Shown here: in pieces, positions 40,205-53,649 of the stretch
How positions within the stretch are numbered: position 1 is the stretch's first letter
Layout: every line of letters begins with the position of its first letter
Source: Rapana venosa
Lineage: Eukaryota > Mollusca > Gastropoda > Neogastropoda > Muricidae
Assembly (NCBI GenBank): GCA_028751875.1
Contig: CM054155.1
Span: 2,131,346-2,195,345 of the forward strand
Length of the DNA stretch: 64,000 nucleotides
Reading direction: 5' to 3'
Translations under genes and position numbers: made by a program
The notes under the pieces: generated by a model
Databases searched by the model: none
Told to the model about the DNA's origin: nothing
The model's input: only the letters and a program-made list of their open reading frames with translations

Positions 40205-41157
40205 CCAAAAAAAAGCAGCCCTCCCCGGGAATTTTTAATTTGAAAAAAATTCCAATTTCTTTTTTTTTGCAACTTCCAAAAAAAAACAAAAGGGAAACGG
40301 GAAAAAAAAAAACCCCTAAACGGGGCCTTTTTTTCCCCTTTAAGCCAATCCACACACACACCACCCCTCCTGAGGCTTTTAAAAGCACATGTGCAGCGAG
40401 GAAAAAAGGCTTTTTGGCCCTGTTTTGCAAAAACACAAGCAACATCTTTTCCCACACGTTTAAAACCCCGTCGCTTTTTTTAAAGATTTGGCCTTTGTGT
40501 GCTTGGGGGGAACCCTTACCCAAAAATTTTTAAAACCAGAAGCCCCAAAGGAACTGGTGAAAAAACACATTAGTGTTTTCCCCTTTAAACCTTTAAAAAA
40601 ACAAAATAAATAAAATCGGTTCCAAAAAATAGAAAATGGATAGTAAATGCTTTTATCATTCAAATATGATTTTAAACGTTTTTTAAAAAAATTTCGATAT
40701 CAAAATTTTTTCTGAATAAAACATACAGAGTGGGAGGGGTTTTATTTGTATTTATTTTACCCTCAACAACAGAAAAATGCTCCCTGTAAAACAAAAACCT
40801 GAATGGTTTCAAGACCAAAGAAAAAAATCAAGACAGGGTTTCATTTTTTATTCAGAAAAAAACCAAATTTTTATTTCTTTTTTTTAAAAAAAAAATTTGA
40901 TTCCCCCCCCAGAAAGTTTAAAAAAAGTTTTGGGAAAAAAATAAAACAGTTTTTAAAAAAGCAGACCATTTTTCCGGGGGAAAGTCACTCAGATGCACAT
41001 TGCCCTCATACGCCTTTTTTTTCCCAAAAGAGCCATTTTCAGCAAGGGCCCTTCCAGAAGCTGTCCAAAAAAACCATATGTCTTCTTTCAAATCCCCAAA
41101 CCTACCCGATAACAACAAATAAAAAAAATTAAACAAACAAAAAAAAAAAGACTGCAC

Positions 41158-41248
41158 CTCAAATTTAAGACAGAAGATGCCGTCGTGTGGCTCCCCCTCT
41201 GTTTTGAAAATGATCCCCAGCTGACCCAGGGAAAAAGGGGCTTCGACC
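41158..41248 (-). CDS. INTS6: INTS6 exon 4, copy 2 (noisy)
   Basis: This is homologous to 6394-6483, with the same CAG acceptor (41249-41251) and GAG/GTGCAG donor. It is 91 bp instead of 90, with several homopolymer changes that break the frame. The neighbouring intron shows the same error type, so this is most likely a consensus error in a functional exon. Confidence 0.8.
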
Positions 41249-41706
41249 CTGAAAAAGTGGGTTTTTTTTTTTCCTACTTGTTTTTAACAATTTTTTATTT
41301 TTGTTCCCTAATATACCAAAAAACATGAGAAATTAAAAAAATTTAAACTTAGAACTTACCTTGCTCCCCTTTTCTAAGAATTCAAAAAATTCCAAAATGT
41401 CATTTTAGTTTTTTTTACAAAATTCCCCCAAAAAAACACTGAAAAAAACCAATTTTGAAACCCCAAGGACCTAAAAAAATCCTAAAATTTAAAAATGCGA
41501 ATACCAAAAATGAAAAAATACAAGGCCCAACCCCAAAAATTTAACCCAATTTTTAAAGAGAGATAAATTTTCCCTGAGCAAACCTTATTTTATATTTGTC
41601 GCCAAAAAAATTTTCAACTTTTTCACAATTTTGGGTTTATGTCCTAAAAAATTTTGTGTTTTGCAAAGTGCCCAGTGTTTTTTTGTGGGGGGTGCGTGTG
41701 TGTGTG

Positions 41707-41737
<31 letters not shown>

Positions 41738-42402
41738 TTTGTGTGTTTGTTTCGGGCTGTGTGTGATTTAAAACTTTCGCCCTTATGCCCCTCTTTATAA
41801 ATTTCTGATTTTTTGGGTGCTTTTTTCATCTTGTGACGTGTGCATGCTAATGTTCAGACACTGGTATTTTTCTGTGATAAAGGTTTTCCTGTTTATTGCT
41901 TTCATGTATGGCTTGTAACCTACATGAATGTTTCCATTTGTGAGATAATAAAGAATATAAAGTGAATTGAAACAGCTCTGAGTTTCCAGTGGCTATTGGC
42001 CTCATAATCTGCAGTGCAGCACTGCACATCACCCCCCACCCCCCTTTAAAAACCCATCTTTCATGAGAGAAGAAAGGTATGATCAGAGGTGATTTTTCTA
42101 AAAATTCCCAATACTGAACTTAGAAAAATATTTACCATAGCCAGCACATAAACCCTAGTCTTTGCCAAATAATCATACTTCATATTAATCATAACACAGA
42201 AAGATGTCTTTTTTTTTGGCTATGGGTGAATACCTTAAGCATGCAAATGCTACATGAATTATATATACTAACAGAGCCAAGTAAGCAACCTTTTAAACTC
42301 AAAATTAGGTGTATATTACAGTGGATGAACATGGCCAAAGTGGAGAAATGGAAATGAGCAGTGTGGAAACAGGACAATTTTAACAACAAACTTCAGACCT
42401 AC

Positions 42403-42552
42403 CTGGCCATATGTATCAACACCACTCTGCATGCGGAAGACGTTGAGGAGGTCAAAGGCACCCCTCAAAGATGGACCCACTGATGTCAGACCGCCGGCCT
42501 TGAGGTTTTTCAGCTCTGCTGTGAAGGTCACGGCCGATTCCTTCCAACCTGC
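42403..42552 (-). CDS. INTS6: INTS6 exon 3, copy 2
   Basis: This intact 150-bp exon (50 residues, AGWKESAV to DTYGQ) has a canonical donor CAG/GTAGGT (GT at 42401-42402) and the same weak acceptor, TTAAAG before GCAGGT. It is the reference version for judging the one-base loss in copy 1. Coding sequence is otherwise identical to copy 1 by eye. Confidence 0.95.
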
Positions 42553-42705
42553 CTTTAATGTTGCATCCAAAATACTTTAGTCTTTAACAAGTTTAAATAG
42601 GTCAGTGTAATGTTTTATCATCAGTGTGTGTTTGTGTGTGTATGTGTGTGTGAGAGAGAGTGTGTTGTGTGTGTTTGAGTGTGTGAGAGAGAGAGAGAAC
42701 AAGAC

Positions 42706-42795
<90 letters not shown>

Positions 42796-45317
42796 TGTGT
42801 TTGTGTGTGAGTGGTTGCACATATGTGACGCTCCAGCATGAAATGAGTCGCTTAGCACCTGACCCACTTTTCCGCTAGGAGCCATTTTATGCAGGTGGGG
42901 GTCAGTTTGTCAACTTTGAGATTTTGATTATAAAACTATAGCCATTATTCTACCTTGTAATAATATATCAAGACATAATTTTGGTTCCTTTTGCTTTTAA
43001 ACATGTTATAAAAATATCCAAGCCCTCATTCTGACCACCTATTACGACGCTAAATTTGTCAGTTTCTCATTTCCTGCAGTCTATCATTTCAATTTGTAAT
43101 AACTTTTCATAGAATTGTCCAATTTTCAATCTGTTTTAATTTTTGTATTGAATAGCCCTTTTATTGCAGATCAATAACAAGCCAACAACTAACAACTGAC
43201 CCCTGGTGCACTGCAACTCATTATGTGGGGGAGCGTTACATATGTGTGTATATAATTATAAGCTATATAAATTCCATTTATTATTATATAATTATAAACT
43301 AAAATGCATGCAGGCATGTGTACTTGTGAGTACTCTGTATTGCATGTTTAAACATACATACACGTTCAAATAAAAGCTGAAGAAGAAATCAAACATAAAA
43401 ACAAGACTCTCCACCCAATCAATGTTTAGCATAAACAATTCATAAACCCTATGCCCATGTTGCACAAGCAATTATGTGTGACGTATGTAACTGAAAACGG
43501 ACACTGACACGTCTGAACAAACAGTTCAAGCAGTCCTTTTGAGTGGCAACTGTGTGTCTCTTAGTCTTAGCTTAATTACATTTTAAAACTGACTGCAGCA
43601 AAGCAAGCACATGTATCTAACATCACAGGGATCCCAAGGCACAAGTTATAGATCTACCAACCCACCCACCCTTATAATTACACATCTTGTTTTCACAGCA
43701 TTACAGTTTCCGCTACAATCTGGAGGAAAGCAGAGCAGAGGAAAACAACTTGCATGAATTATCTTTTCTTCAATTAAAAAAAAAAAAGACAAAAATGATC
43801 TTTTCTGCCATATGCTCTTGCGATGTTACTTTCGCCCATAAATCAAATTAACTAATGTACAATGTAATCTTCATTTCTGACCAGTAGCAGTAGGGACAAT
43901 TCAGGATTGATTCACTATCGGTTTTTAATACTGGATGTGTTGGCACCGTGTTGCTCCGTGCTTTGTTTTGGGGCTTTAGTTTTTGGAGGGAGGAAGTTCT
44001 TTTATTTTTTATTTTGGGGTGGACAGCAAGAGTCCTCCTTGTTTTTACAACATACAGTGCATGCACTTTTGATTTGTAATAGCGTCTATGAATAATACTT
44101 GTTTTATTAATTCAACTTGCTTCCTCCCCCCCCCCCCACCCCCACCCAGGCGTTAGTTTTTATGACCACTATTAAGTAATGTAAGTCTTTTTTTTTTAAT
44201 TCCACTTAAGGTGTTACTAAAGCAAGCAGTTGGGACTATCAACTACTTAACATTAACATGCGCAGCAAAATGCGGCAATATAATCGCAAATTATGACCAT
44301 TTTTTAAAAATAAATATAAGCTACACCTTTCCATTATCTGTTCACACGACCTTAAATACTGAATATTTGGACCACACCAAATCCAACCTCACCACTACTA
44401 ATGGCTTCCAATCCTGCCTCTTTCCATTACACGATTCTGCACAACACTATACAGTCTCCCTCCTTAGTCTTCCACTTTGCAACAACCAAATTGATGGTTA
44501 CTACACATCAAAATTATGCAGTATATTCACATCAGAGGTGAAATGGAAAAACATGGTGTCCACACTGGATATGGTCATGTGTGGTCCAACTCAAAATGTT
44601 TAGCATCTTGGTGCCAGTGGTTTGTTCATTTAATGTGTGTGTGTGTGTGTTTTAACTGATTATATCTTTACAACAAAAAACACACACAAAAAACCATGGA
44701 TCAAGTTCACATTTTCTTAGTAACCTTATGCAGTTTAACCCTGTTGAGCCTCTGCAATAAGGAAGGTGGCAGGACAGTTAAAATGTTCACCTGCCTAAAA
44801 AGTAAAAAGTTGACTGTGAGGTTCTGGGTTTGATTCCAGCCTTGCCCTTTCTTCGCAGTTTGACAAGGAAATCAAACTGAATCATGTCAAGTCCTTTGGA
44901 TGACACTATAAACCAACACCCCTTGTGCGCATGCATATATATATAGAACATCTTGCACACAGGTTAAAAACTTGCTTCACCTTTCAGAAGAGTAGATCAT
45001 TTCATGCCGGCAGGAACGGATGAAAAATTTCAAAAACGCTTGCACAGGCGTCGTGTTTTAGACACCATCCCTGAACAAAGTGACAGTGCAGCTACCTAAA
45101 TGGTGAAGGGGAAAAACGTTAATATACGCACAAATCTCACCACTGGTGAACCTCGAAGCTCAAGCCGAGGAATGGGAGAAAAGAAAAAGATACATGTCAA
45201 AAACCCCTTTAAGCAACCTGGAAAATGATGACAGTGGAGCATGAAAGAACAGCAACAACAACAAAGTCCAGGAGAAGGGGAACAACAAGGAAAAGATAGA
45301 AGACTACCAAACAGAGA

Positions 45318-45386
<69 letters not shown>

Positions 45387-46565
45387 ATGATTCTATTTTC
45401 TATCAATTTGTAGTTGCACAATGGAAAAACTGAAAATCTGAACCAAAAAAAAAACAAACCCTTTATTGGCTATAACCATTTCAGTATGAGGGGGGAAAAT
45501 ATAATTTAAATATTTTTCCAAACAATAATCTATGGACAGAAGTAGCCCAACCTATGTCAGAACCAAAGGTGGACTGGTCAACTTTATGTGGGATGAAAAA
45601 TGTCTGGCTATGAACTGAATATTCACCAAAATAGGCTACCCCACGTTACTCATATCAACCATTCATTCATGCGTGATCTATGTGGTCTAAAGTGATATAA
45701 ATTTTTAAAAATTTAATTTTTTAAATGACAAAAGCTCACAATGTCATACAGTCACTGGCTCACTCTCTTTTCCTTTTGAGGGTTATGGAAATTTTTGTTT
45801 AATTTATTTTCTTTTCTATCAAGGATAATGGAATAAGCACTTGTGTGCTTTTTTACATCCAGTCCCCGTGTGTGTGCGGTTTTGTCAATTTTGTCATCTG
45901 TTCCCACCGGCACACAATAACCTACTCTTTCGAAAAGCGGAACAGGGTTTAACATGCGCAAGATGTTCTGCATGCATTCGCACACAGGGCCCCAGTTTAT
46001 AGTCTCATCCGAAGGACTTTTTGGGGAGAGTGGAGTGGGCACTGGTGTTAACTCCAGGGGAAATATCCCTTGAAAGAGAAGTAATGTTCTGACCACTAGG
46101 CTATCCCGTCCTGTTTGGGAATAAACACTCGTGTGGATTTTTTTTACATCCAGTCCCCATGTGTAAGTAGTTTTGTAAATTGTGTCATCTTTGTGGAGTG
46201 CAAGGCCCGTCACAAAATGTGTTGAGATCTGGAGAGCAGGGGGGAGTAGGGGGGTTTAGAAGGGGGAAAAGATTCAGAATAGTATGGGGATTCTTTTTTA
46301 CATATAAAAATGCTTTAGCATTTCACTTTGAAATGCTTTTGGAGTCTTAGATGCATGACCAAAATCTTTTCAAATTGATTTTCGGGGGGGGGGGGGGGGG
46401 GGCATTAAATGGATGGTGTTATGTATATATATATATTTTTTTTTAATAAAGATTTTGCATACTTTTACCATATCCTTGGCTAGAATTTTTTCTTACAAAA
46501 ATTATCCCCTTAAGCAATGTCCAATGTACTTGGGTTTGGTATTGAAAGGTGTTACTCTGTGTGTG

Positions 46566-46609
<44 letters not shown>

Positions 46610-47285
46610 GTGGGGGGGGGGGGGGGGGGGGGGGTCACTGTGTGTGTGTCCTGTTCACATTCCTGATTTTGTTAAATTATAATGTGTATGTTCACATCTC
46701 AACTTCATATGTCATTTTTAAATCAACCAGTTTACAATTTCTTTGTAGTTTTACATCAGATCTGTGCAGATTAATGTTTTTATTCCTGATAGTCACCTTG
46801 ATGGTCCCCTTTCACTAGTTTTAGCAACAGGTGAAGAAACCCCCACATGGGCAATCAAAATAATGGCACCAAAGTCACTTCAGGTCCCTCCCTATCTTTG
46901 CATTAGGAAATAATTTTTAAAATATTCTCTGTAACTATATTTTATTTTTTGCCGTGACGTTTTAAACCCAAAAAAATGATAGGTTTCTGTGCAATTTTCA
47001 CCCTTTCAAAACTGGGTGGAGTTGGACCTTCACCTTTGTTTATATTCATATGCAAATATGACCCGGTTGCCATACATTTTTGACCTTCCCACAATCCTTT
47101 GGCACATCGGGGAAGAAGATGGCGGGTGTGTGAAACAAATAACGGCCTCTTGGACTTAATTGTTCAACGCACCGCACCTGCAGCTTCACCCGGATCTAAT
47201 TCTTGTTACACAGATTCTACAAGTTATAATCTATCAGAAGTGCTTACTTCTGGCGATCGATCTTACTGCTGTTTTGTTACTTTAC
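42553..47285 (-). other. INTS6 intron 2, copy 2
   Basis: This good-quality version of 7697-12363 has a GT/GA microsatellite (about 42624-42795), a GA array (about 45317-45384), a SINE (about 45823-46120), a GT array (46556-46610) and a G run (46611-46634). The plus-strand frame at 44211-44603 is open for 130 codons but has no recognisable domain and is broken in copy 1. I do not call it a gene. Confidence 0.75.
45823..46120 (-). mobile_element. tRNA-derived SINE remnant in INTS6 intron 2, copy 2
   Basis: This is the allelic or duplicate copy of 10905-11200, at the same position in the intron and with the same tRNA-like A box on the minus strand. Confidence 0.65.
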
Positions 47286-47363
47286 CTTCACATTCGCTGG
47301 AGGATCTTCGAATGTCAGGAGCATGAACCTGTCCCATCGGCTACTTAAATCGCGGGCTCTGTT
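47286..47363 (-). CDS. INTS6: INTS6 exon 2, copy 2
   Basis: It is identical in length and sequence by eye to 12364-12441 (26 residues, core DRFMLLTFED). The acceptor CAG is at 47364-47366 and the donor is GTGAAG/GTAAAG. Confidence 0.95.
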
Positions 47364-47502
47364 CTGAATACAAAAATAAAAATAAAAAAGATTATTATAT
47401 TTCAGTCAACAATTGTGAAACGGTGAAAAAAAATGGATTCGATTTTCTTACCCCGTTATAAAAGGGGCAGACAAAGGCACTTATTTAGTCTACCTCCTTT
47501 AC

Positions 47503-47613
47503 CTTCATAAAAGTCTCGATCGCTGCTTTTGCTACATCGAGCATTGTTGTTCCAAGATACGTGCGTTGATTCATAGACGCACTAGTATCAACCAAAAATA
47601 CTATTATTGTCAT
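47503..47613 (-). CDS. INTS6: INTS6 exon 1 (start codon, VWA MIDAS), copy 2
   Basis: Its 37 residues are identical to copy 1, starting MTIIVFLVDTSASMNQ (DxSxS motif), with donor ATGAAG/GTAAAG. An adjacent upstream ATG lies at 47614-47616. The sequence just upstream differs from copy 1 by small indels, so only the start used here is conserved in both copies. Confidence 0.95.
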
Positions 47614-47616
47614 CAT

Positions 47617-47923
47617 AACTTCAAAAGCACCAATATTTGTGTGTAAAGCGACACCGTCCGCGAAAACACGGCGGTATATTACGGAAAATTCTGGCAAGGC
47701 CTTCCCCTACGAAACAATGGCGCACGACTGAGGCTGGGCAAACTTGCAGGCTTATACGCCACGAATTTTGTCCACGTGACCTCAGCACCATTGGACTCTG
47801 ATTGGACGAATATGGTGTAAGGGGATCAGTCTTTATGTGAACTAAGATTTTTTTTTCATCGAAAATAAAAACTGAAATAGCTCTTTCTATCGGGGTAACA
47901 GAGGTGTCATACATTGTCAGCAT
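47617..47923 (-). promoter_or_regulatory. INTS6: INTS6 5' flank / promoter, copy 2
   Basis: It has the same elements as copy 1: E-box CACGTG at 47773-47778 and two inverted CCAAT boxes (plus-strand ATTGG at 47790-47794 and 47801-47805). Confidence 0.55.
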
Positions 47924-49194
47924 ACAAAGAGAAGTTTAAATAAGTCACGATATATACTTAGTACCTGTTAATGGGAAAACATAAAATTTCAAATCAGAAA
48001 TAGGTCCCCTATCCTTGGGAAGGACAACATCCAGAGTTCTGTGTTCGGAAGTCGTTGGTCTTGTTTGTTTGGGGTTGGTTTTTTTCTTTTTCTTTTTTTT
48101 TTTCCTTTGCTTTCTTCAGTAATGGTCCGATCTGTTTGTTTAAGAAAATCATGCTGCCGAGCTATGGATCTCTTTTAAGTGTTTCCGAAAATGGTAACCT
48201 ACAAATAATTTTGTGTACATACCTGTGACAGTATATTACATTTTGGTTGGATGGGAGGGGGAAAAGTTGTCTAAATTTAGAAAGAACACTGTTGTTGTTT
48301 TGTTGGGGGGAAGGGGGGGGGGGGGGTTTAACCTATATAATAGCAAATGGTGTAGGTCTACTTCGATTGATTCTAATTAGTTAAGACCACCTAGATTGAT
48401 GATTAAATCTATGATCGATATGTGTATTAGTTGCCAACTTCCGGGCTTTCCCACCTGTTTCATCAATTTGTGTTTACTGACCCCTACTGAAGGTAGACCA
48501 AACAAAAACATCTGGATAGGCCAGTGCATGCAACTTGTTACTTACCATGATAAATCTAGTAAAGGCCTCAGGGCTCATTGTTCATGCATGTGCCTCCAGT
48601 CAATCAATTTAAATATTCTTGTGGTTTGGGGCTGTTATGATTAGATTAAGGTCCCAGTGGAGATTTCCCATTTAGGGACTGATGTCTTTTCGCCCATATG
48701 TATACCCTTTTATAGTTCAAATGGCATGCACCCAGTGCATTTTTTTTTTAAGTAAGACAAAACCTACTCCTGTTTTTAAAAAAAAGTAGTGAATTGGTCA
48801 TAGAAATAATGATTACAGGGTAATTCCACATGATGTGTTTTTCATTCACATGAATTATGCATGGGCAGGATTTTCAGATAGGAAAAAGAACCCTTGCAAA
48901 TTGGCTCTCTTCATCACCTTCCCCCCCCCCCCCCTCCCCCTTACAGAAACTTTAAAAGGTCTATTGCACTGCCCCCAGTCCCTAAATTGGAAATCTGTAC
49001 TGAGACAATAACTCTTATCATAACAAGAGCCCCAGGGCTGAGTAGTCCTTATTAAAATATTTGTAAAGACCTTTATTAGTGTAACCTATATGATACATGA
49101 GGGGTTGTGCTCATTATCATCCTACCACAGGCCATTGCTGACCCTTCAGTGTCCATAGAATGTTGTTACGGGCATGCAGAAATGTTAGCTTTAC

Positions 49195-49380
49195 ACACAG
49201 GACCTCAGTTTATTGTATCATCTGAACACAAGACCTCAGTTTATTGTGTCATCTGAACACAAGACCTCAGTTTATTGTATTATCTGAACACAGGACCTCA
49301 GTTAATTGTACTGTCTGAACACAAGACCTCAGTTTATTGTGTCATCTGAACACAAGACCTCAGTTTATTGTATCATCTGA
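49195..49380. repeat. 31-bp minisatellite, 6 copies, copy 2
   Basis: It has the same unit, copy number and internal variants as 14272-14457. It sits just before the abrupt onset of noisy consensus at about 49430. Confidence 0.92.
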
Positions 49381-49429
49381 AGATTTTGTAGCGGAACAGA
49401 GCCATTGTAAACTATGGGGGGAAATCTCT

Positions 49430-52400
49430 GTAACTGCCACGCAAATGTGAATCGCACCCTTGGTTTAACCAGACCATGACAAACCCCACTGTTGGAAAAA
49501 CTGCCTGGAAAAATTTCTTTCCCACATGGAAAACCCAATCCTTTTACCAACATAAATTTGGGCAAGATTTTGGGGAAATTTTCCGGGGGGTTTTTAAGTC
49601 AAAAAAACAAAAAAAATTGTGTTTTTTGCTCCTTCCCCCTTTCTTGTTCCTGGGCTTTGGGTGTTTTTTGGGGGCAATTTTTTTGGGGGGTGCCCCCCCC
49701 CCCAAAAGTTTGTTGTCCCCCACATGTACAAAACAAATCTGTGCCCCAGCAAAAATCAGGGCCAGGTGCCCATGTATGCCTTTTTTTGGGTAGTAGGTTG
49801 GGACAATTTGGGAAGCATCCCCCCCCACTCCCCTCCCCCAATCTGAAGAGAACTCAATTCCAAACGGGAAAGGACCCCTTTTTTTTTATTTTTTCTTTTT
49901 TTTTATTTTTAATATCGGGTAAATGGAATAAGCACTTATGGTTTTTTTTACATCCAGCCCCGTGTCTATGCGGATTTGTGAATTCTGTCATCTGTTCCCA
50001 CCGGCACACAAGGGCCCTACTTTTACAAAAGTGGGGAACAGGTTTTTAACTGTGCCAAGTGTTTGCTGCGTTCGCACCGGGGCCTGGTTTATAGTCCATC
50101 CGAAGGACTTTGGGGGAAGGGAGTTTGCACGTGTTAACCGGGAAAAAATTTCCCCCTTGAATGGCCTCGTTTGTTTTGGTATTCCCTTTTTTTTGCGTTG
50201 TTTGTGTTGTTTTTTCTTTCCTCGCTAGAAAATCCAAGGTTCCCCAATGGTGAGATTTTTGCTAGGGACTTTTTTTGCCTCCCTTAAATTTTTATGCCAA
50301 GGGGGAATGTGTTGTTTGAAGGTGGAGGAGTACATCACAAAGGTGAGTGTTCCAGGGATGACTTGTAAATTCGGCAAAAAGACTTAGAGGAATAATGTTT
50401 TTTCCCCAGCCCCCATCTCCCCCCCTCCCCCCAAAGTCAGTTTATTCGGGGTGGGGGGGAAATTTTCTATCACAAGTGTTTACCAAATTCATTCTTCTCT
50501 CTCTCTCCTCTTCTCCCTTCTCTCTCTCTCTCTTCTTCTCCTCTCTCTCTCTCTCTTTCCTTCTCTCTCTTCACTCACCACATCTCTCTCAAACAAAAAC
50601 AATTTTACCACCAAACACATGACAAAACTCCCCAAATTGATTGTTCATTCCTTTTAAAATGCGGTTTATAAGGTAAATTCGGGCGCTCTTCCCGGAGAGT
50701 TTTCCCCACAAGTCGCCCCACCCTTTTTTGTTCCTTTCCTGTTATTTTTTCCCTATAGAGGGGCTTTTTTCATCAAAATTTCCGGGACACCTCTTGTTGC
50801 CATGGGTTCTTTTTATGCACAAAAGGGTTTTGCAATGGGTCTGGTTTATTGTTTTTGGGGGAAAGACTAGCCCCCCACCACCACCATGGTTAGTGGCGGG
50901 GGGAAAGTTTCAAGCAAAACGGTTTTTGAACCACGAACTTTGAACCCAGACCTTTTGTTTTTGGGCAATCTTACCTCTAGCCCACTGCCACAGACTTTTG
51001 ATGTTACACAATCACCACTCAACACACACAATCAGAAAAGTTATTTTCTGGTCAGTCTTAATCTACACGTCATCCAAAAGAACTTCAGCCCAACAAACAT
51101 TATATACTTTTTTTAATGGATGAAAACGCATTTTTAAAGATCTAAAAAAGCACTTTTTCCTACCGGCCTTTCCCCATATCCTACTTTTCAACAGCATCCT
51201 TAATCTCCTTCCCCCACCCCACAAAGTGTTTGTGTGTGAAAATTTGAAAATTTTATTGAGGAAAGTTTCAGTGGTAATGTTGTGAGTGCAAGCGCTTCGG
51301 TTTGTTTCAAAAGATTCCGCTATTAAATTTCCATTTTTTTATATGACTTGGTTGGCATATGGGGGATTTTTGCTTTTTTTTCAAGGGCCCTTTTTTTGGC
51401 AGTGATAAAAAAAATTTTGTGGCGGGGGTAAAGAAAAAAGGTTTTGGGCAGGAGCCCCTAGTGGAAAAAATTGAACTCCTGATTTTGTTGTCCCGCCTCA
51501 GTGTTACAAACAGATTAGTGTCCTGCAAAAGTTTTTGTGTTGCTATGAATGGCATTCTTACTTAAGAAGTACTCACCATTGATTTATAGGGGTTAAGTTG
51601 GAAATGATGTAAATTTTTTTTCCTTTTTTTTTCTTTTTTGATTTTTGCCATAGTTTCAAAGGTTTTAAAGGATTCTAAAATTGGTTGAGAGGCCTGGGCC
51701 CATTTCTTTTTTTCTTTTTCAGCAACACCCCGTGGTTTTGATTCAGTGGTGTGCGGGAAAGGAGGTATCTTTGTTGCATACTGTAGGAAAACACTGCATA
51801 GTTTTTAAAATGGGAAATTGTGGGGCCTACAAATATTTGGAAAAAAAAAAAAATAAAGCCCAAGGGACTTTATTTTTAACACAGGGGTAAACCCATTTTC
51901 ATCAAAAAGTGGATGCTTCTTTCCAACTGTATGATCCAAATTTGTAGCAATGTCTCGTCAAGTACAGTCGCTTTTCTACTTCCTAAATCTATTGTTTTTA
52001 CTTTGGCAAAAAATAAAAGGGGTTTTAATTGTTTAATGTAGGCCTAAAGGGATACTGTTTACCATCAAGAAACAAAACAAAGGGGGGCCCCGGGGATGAA
52101 ACCCCACACAATTAACTTCAAAATTTAGTGCCTCAAAATTCAAAAGCTTTACAGGACGGGTTCATTTTTCAAACCAATTTTTTCAGTTTGGGACTAGTCT
52201 TTAGATGAATAATAAGCCCGGCCCATATAATAATAATAATTATGGAATTATATGCCTGAATCTTGTAAAGAAACAAATCAAAGCGCTAGAGATTTTTTTT
52301 TTTAATTGATTTTTTTTATGCGTGTTATGAAAATTTTTAAAAATTTTGTCATTTTCCCACCGCAAAAAAAGGCCCAATTTGTTTTTTTCAACAAAAGGTT

Positions 52401-53649
52401 ATATACCTTTTTTTAATTTTTAAGGGGAAAAACTTCCAGAGAAAGAAATTTAAATTTTGCCACTGTTGCCATGACCTTTTTAAATATACTATACAATTTA
52501 AAATGTATTTTCAGCCAGGCCTTCTATTGCGTCCCCTTCAGCAACATTTTCTTTCCCATATTCATTTAATTCTTTTATTTACGGGTAAAAGGGGAATAAA
52601 AGCACTTGTTGCTTTTTAGAGGATAGGGAATAAGCATCAGTGCTTTTTACACCCTTTTTTGTCCCTGTGTGTATGCAGTGTTGTTTTTTGTCATCTTTTC
52701 CCCCACCATAGCCTACTTTTCCCAAAAATGGAACTGGTTTCAAAATGGCCCAAGATTTCCACGGCGTTCACAACACGGGACCTCGGTTTTAATTCACCCC
52801 AAGGACTTTGGGGGAGTGGATTTGACTGCAATTTTTTTGTTTATTTAGTATTTTGTGTTCTTACGCTTTAAGTCATAAGAAAAAGAAACATTTACGCACC
52901 TATTTGACCGTTTTTAGTCCCGAAAATTGTTTTTAAAATACTTTAATACTTTGTTTTTCACCTTTATCTCGTTTTTTGAACCGTAGGGGATAGGAGGTGA
53001 AAGGGTAAAAAGTCTCGGGAAAAATGAAAACGCTGAAAAAATTTAAAAATTTTCCGACAAGGAAAACAAAAATCCCGCTGAAAAAAATTTTTTGTTTTTT
53101 CCCGGCCCCCTTTTTGGGGAAAATAACAAGGTGTGGCATAGCACTAGTATTGAAAAAAGGAAATAGGGCTTATTCCAAGTGGGAAAACCATCTATTGGTA
53201 TTTCCGTAACCCTCGCAACTCTGGGGGGATAATTTCCGCCCCAGTAACACATTTGCCCACCCAACTTGTAATTTTTCCTAACTGGCTGTGCCTTCCAAAA
53301 CGTGATGACAAGAAAAAAATTTTGCATGAGTTAATGAAGGCATTAAGCAGGGGGACCTCACAGCGACTACTGGTGATCGTCAACAAACTGGCCAATCAGA
53401 ATGAAGTAAAAAGAAATTTCATAGGGTAGGCTGGCCTACAGACCAGATAACAGCCATGTCATGAATTTAAAAACCGAGTTTGTGAAACAAGAGGGTGTGT
53501 TATTGGTTTGTTGTGTCACTTGTATCAGGAAAAGAATCTCTGTGGTTGGAATCAAGCTGAATCGCAGTGTGTGTGTGTGCATGCACGCGCGATTTGTGGT
53601 ACGTGCGCACGAGCGCAAAGTTTTTAAAAGGAACAGGTAATGCAAAAAT
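49430..53649. other. Noisy copy of the 14.5-19.1 kb repeat-rich intergenic region
   Basis: It contains degraded copies of the SINE bodies (about 49910-50165, 50690-51000 and 52600-52825) and the CT microsatellite (about 50493-50575). Homopolymer indels are frequent. I see no additional gene. Confidence 0.7.

Noticed and set aside
44211..44603. 130-codon plus-strand ORF in INTS6 intron 2, copy 2
   Set aside because: No recognisable domain, no good splice context, and broken in copy 1. It is most likely chance.
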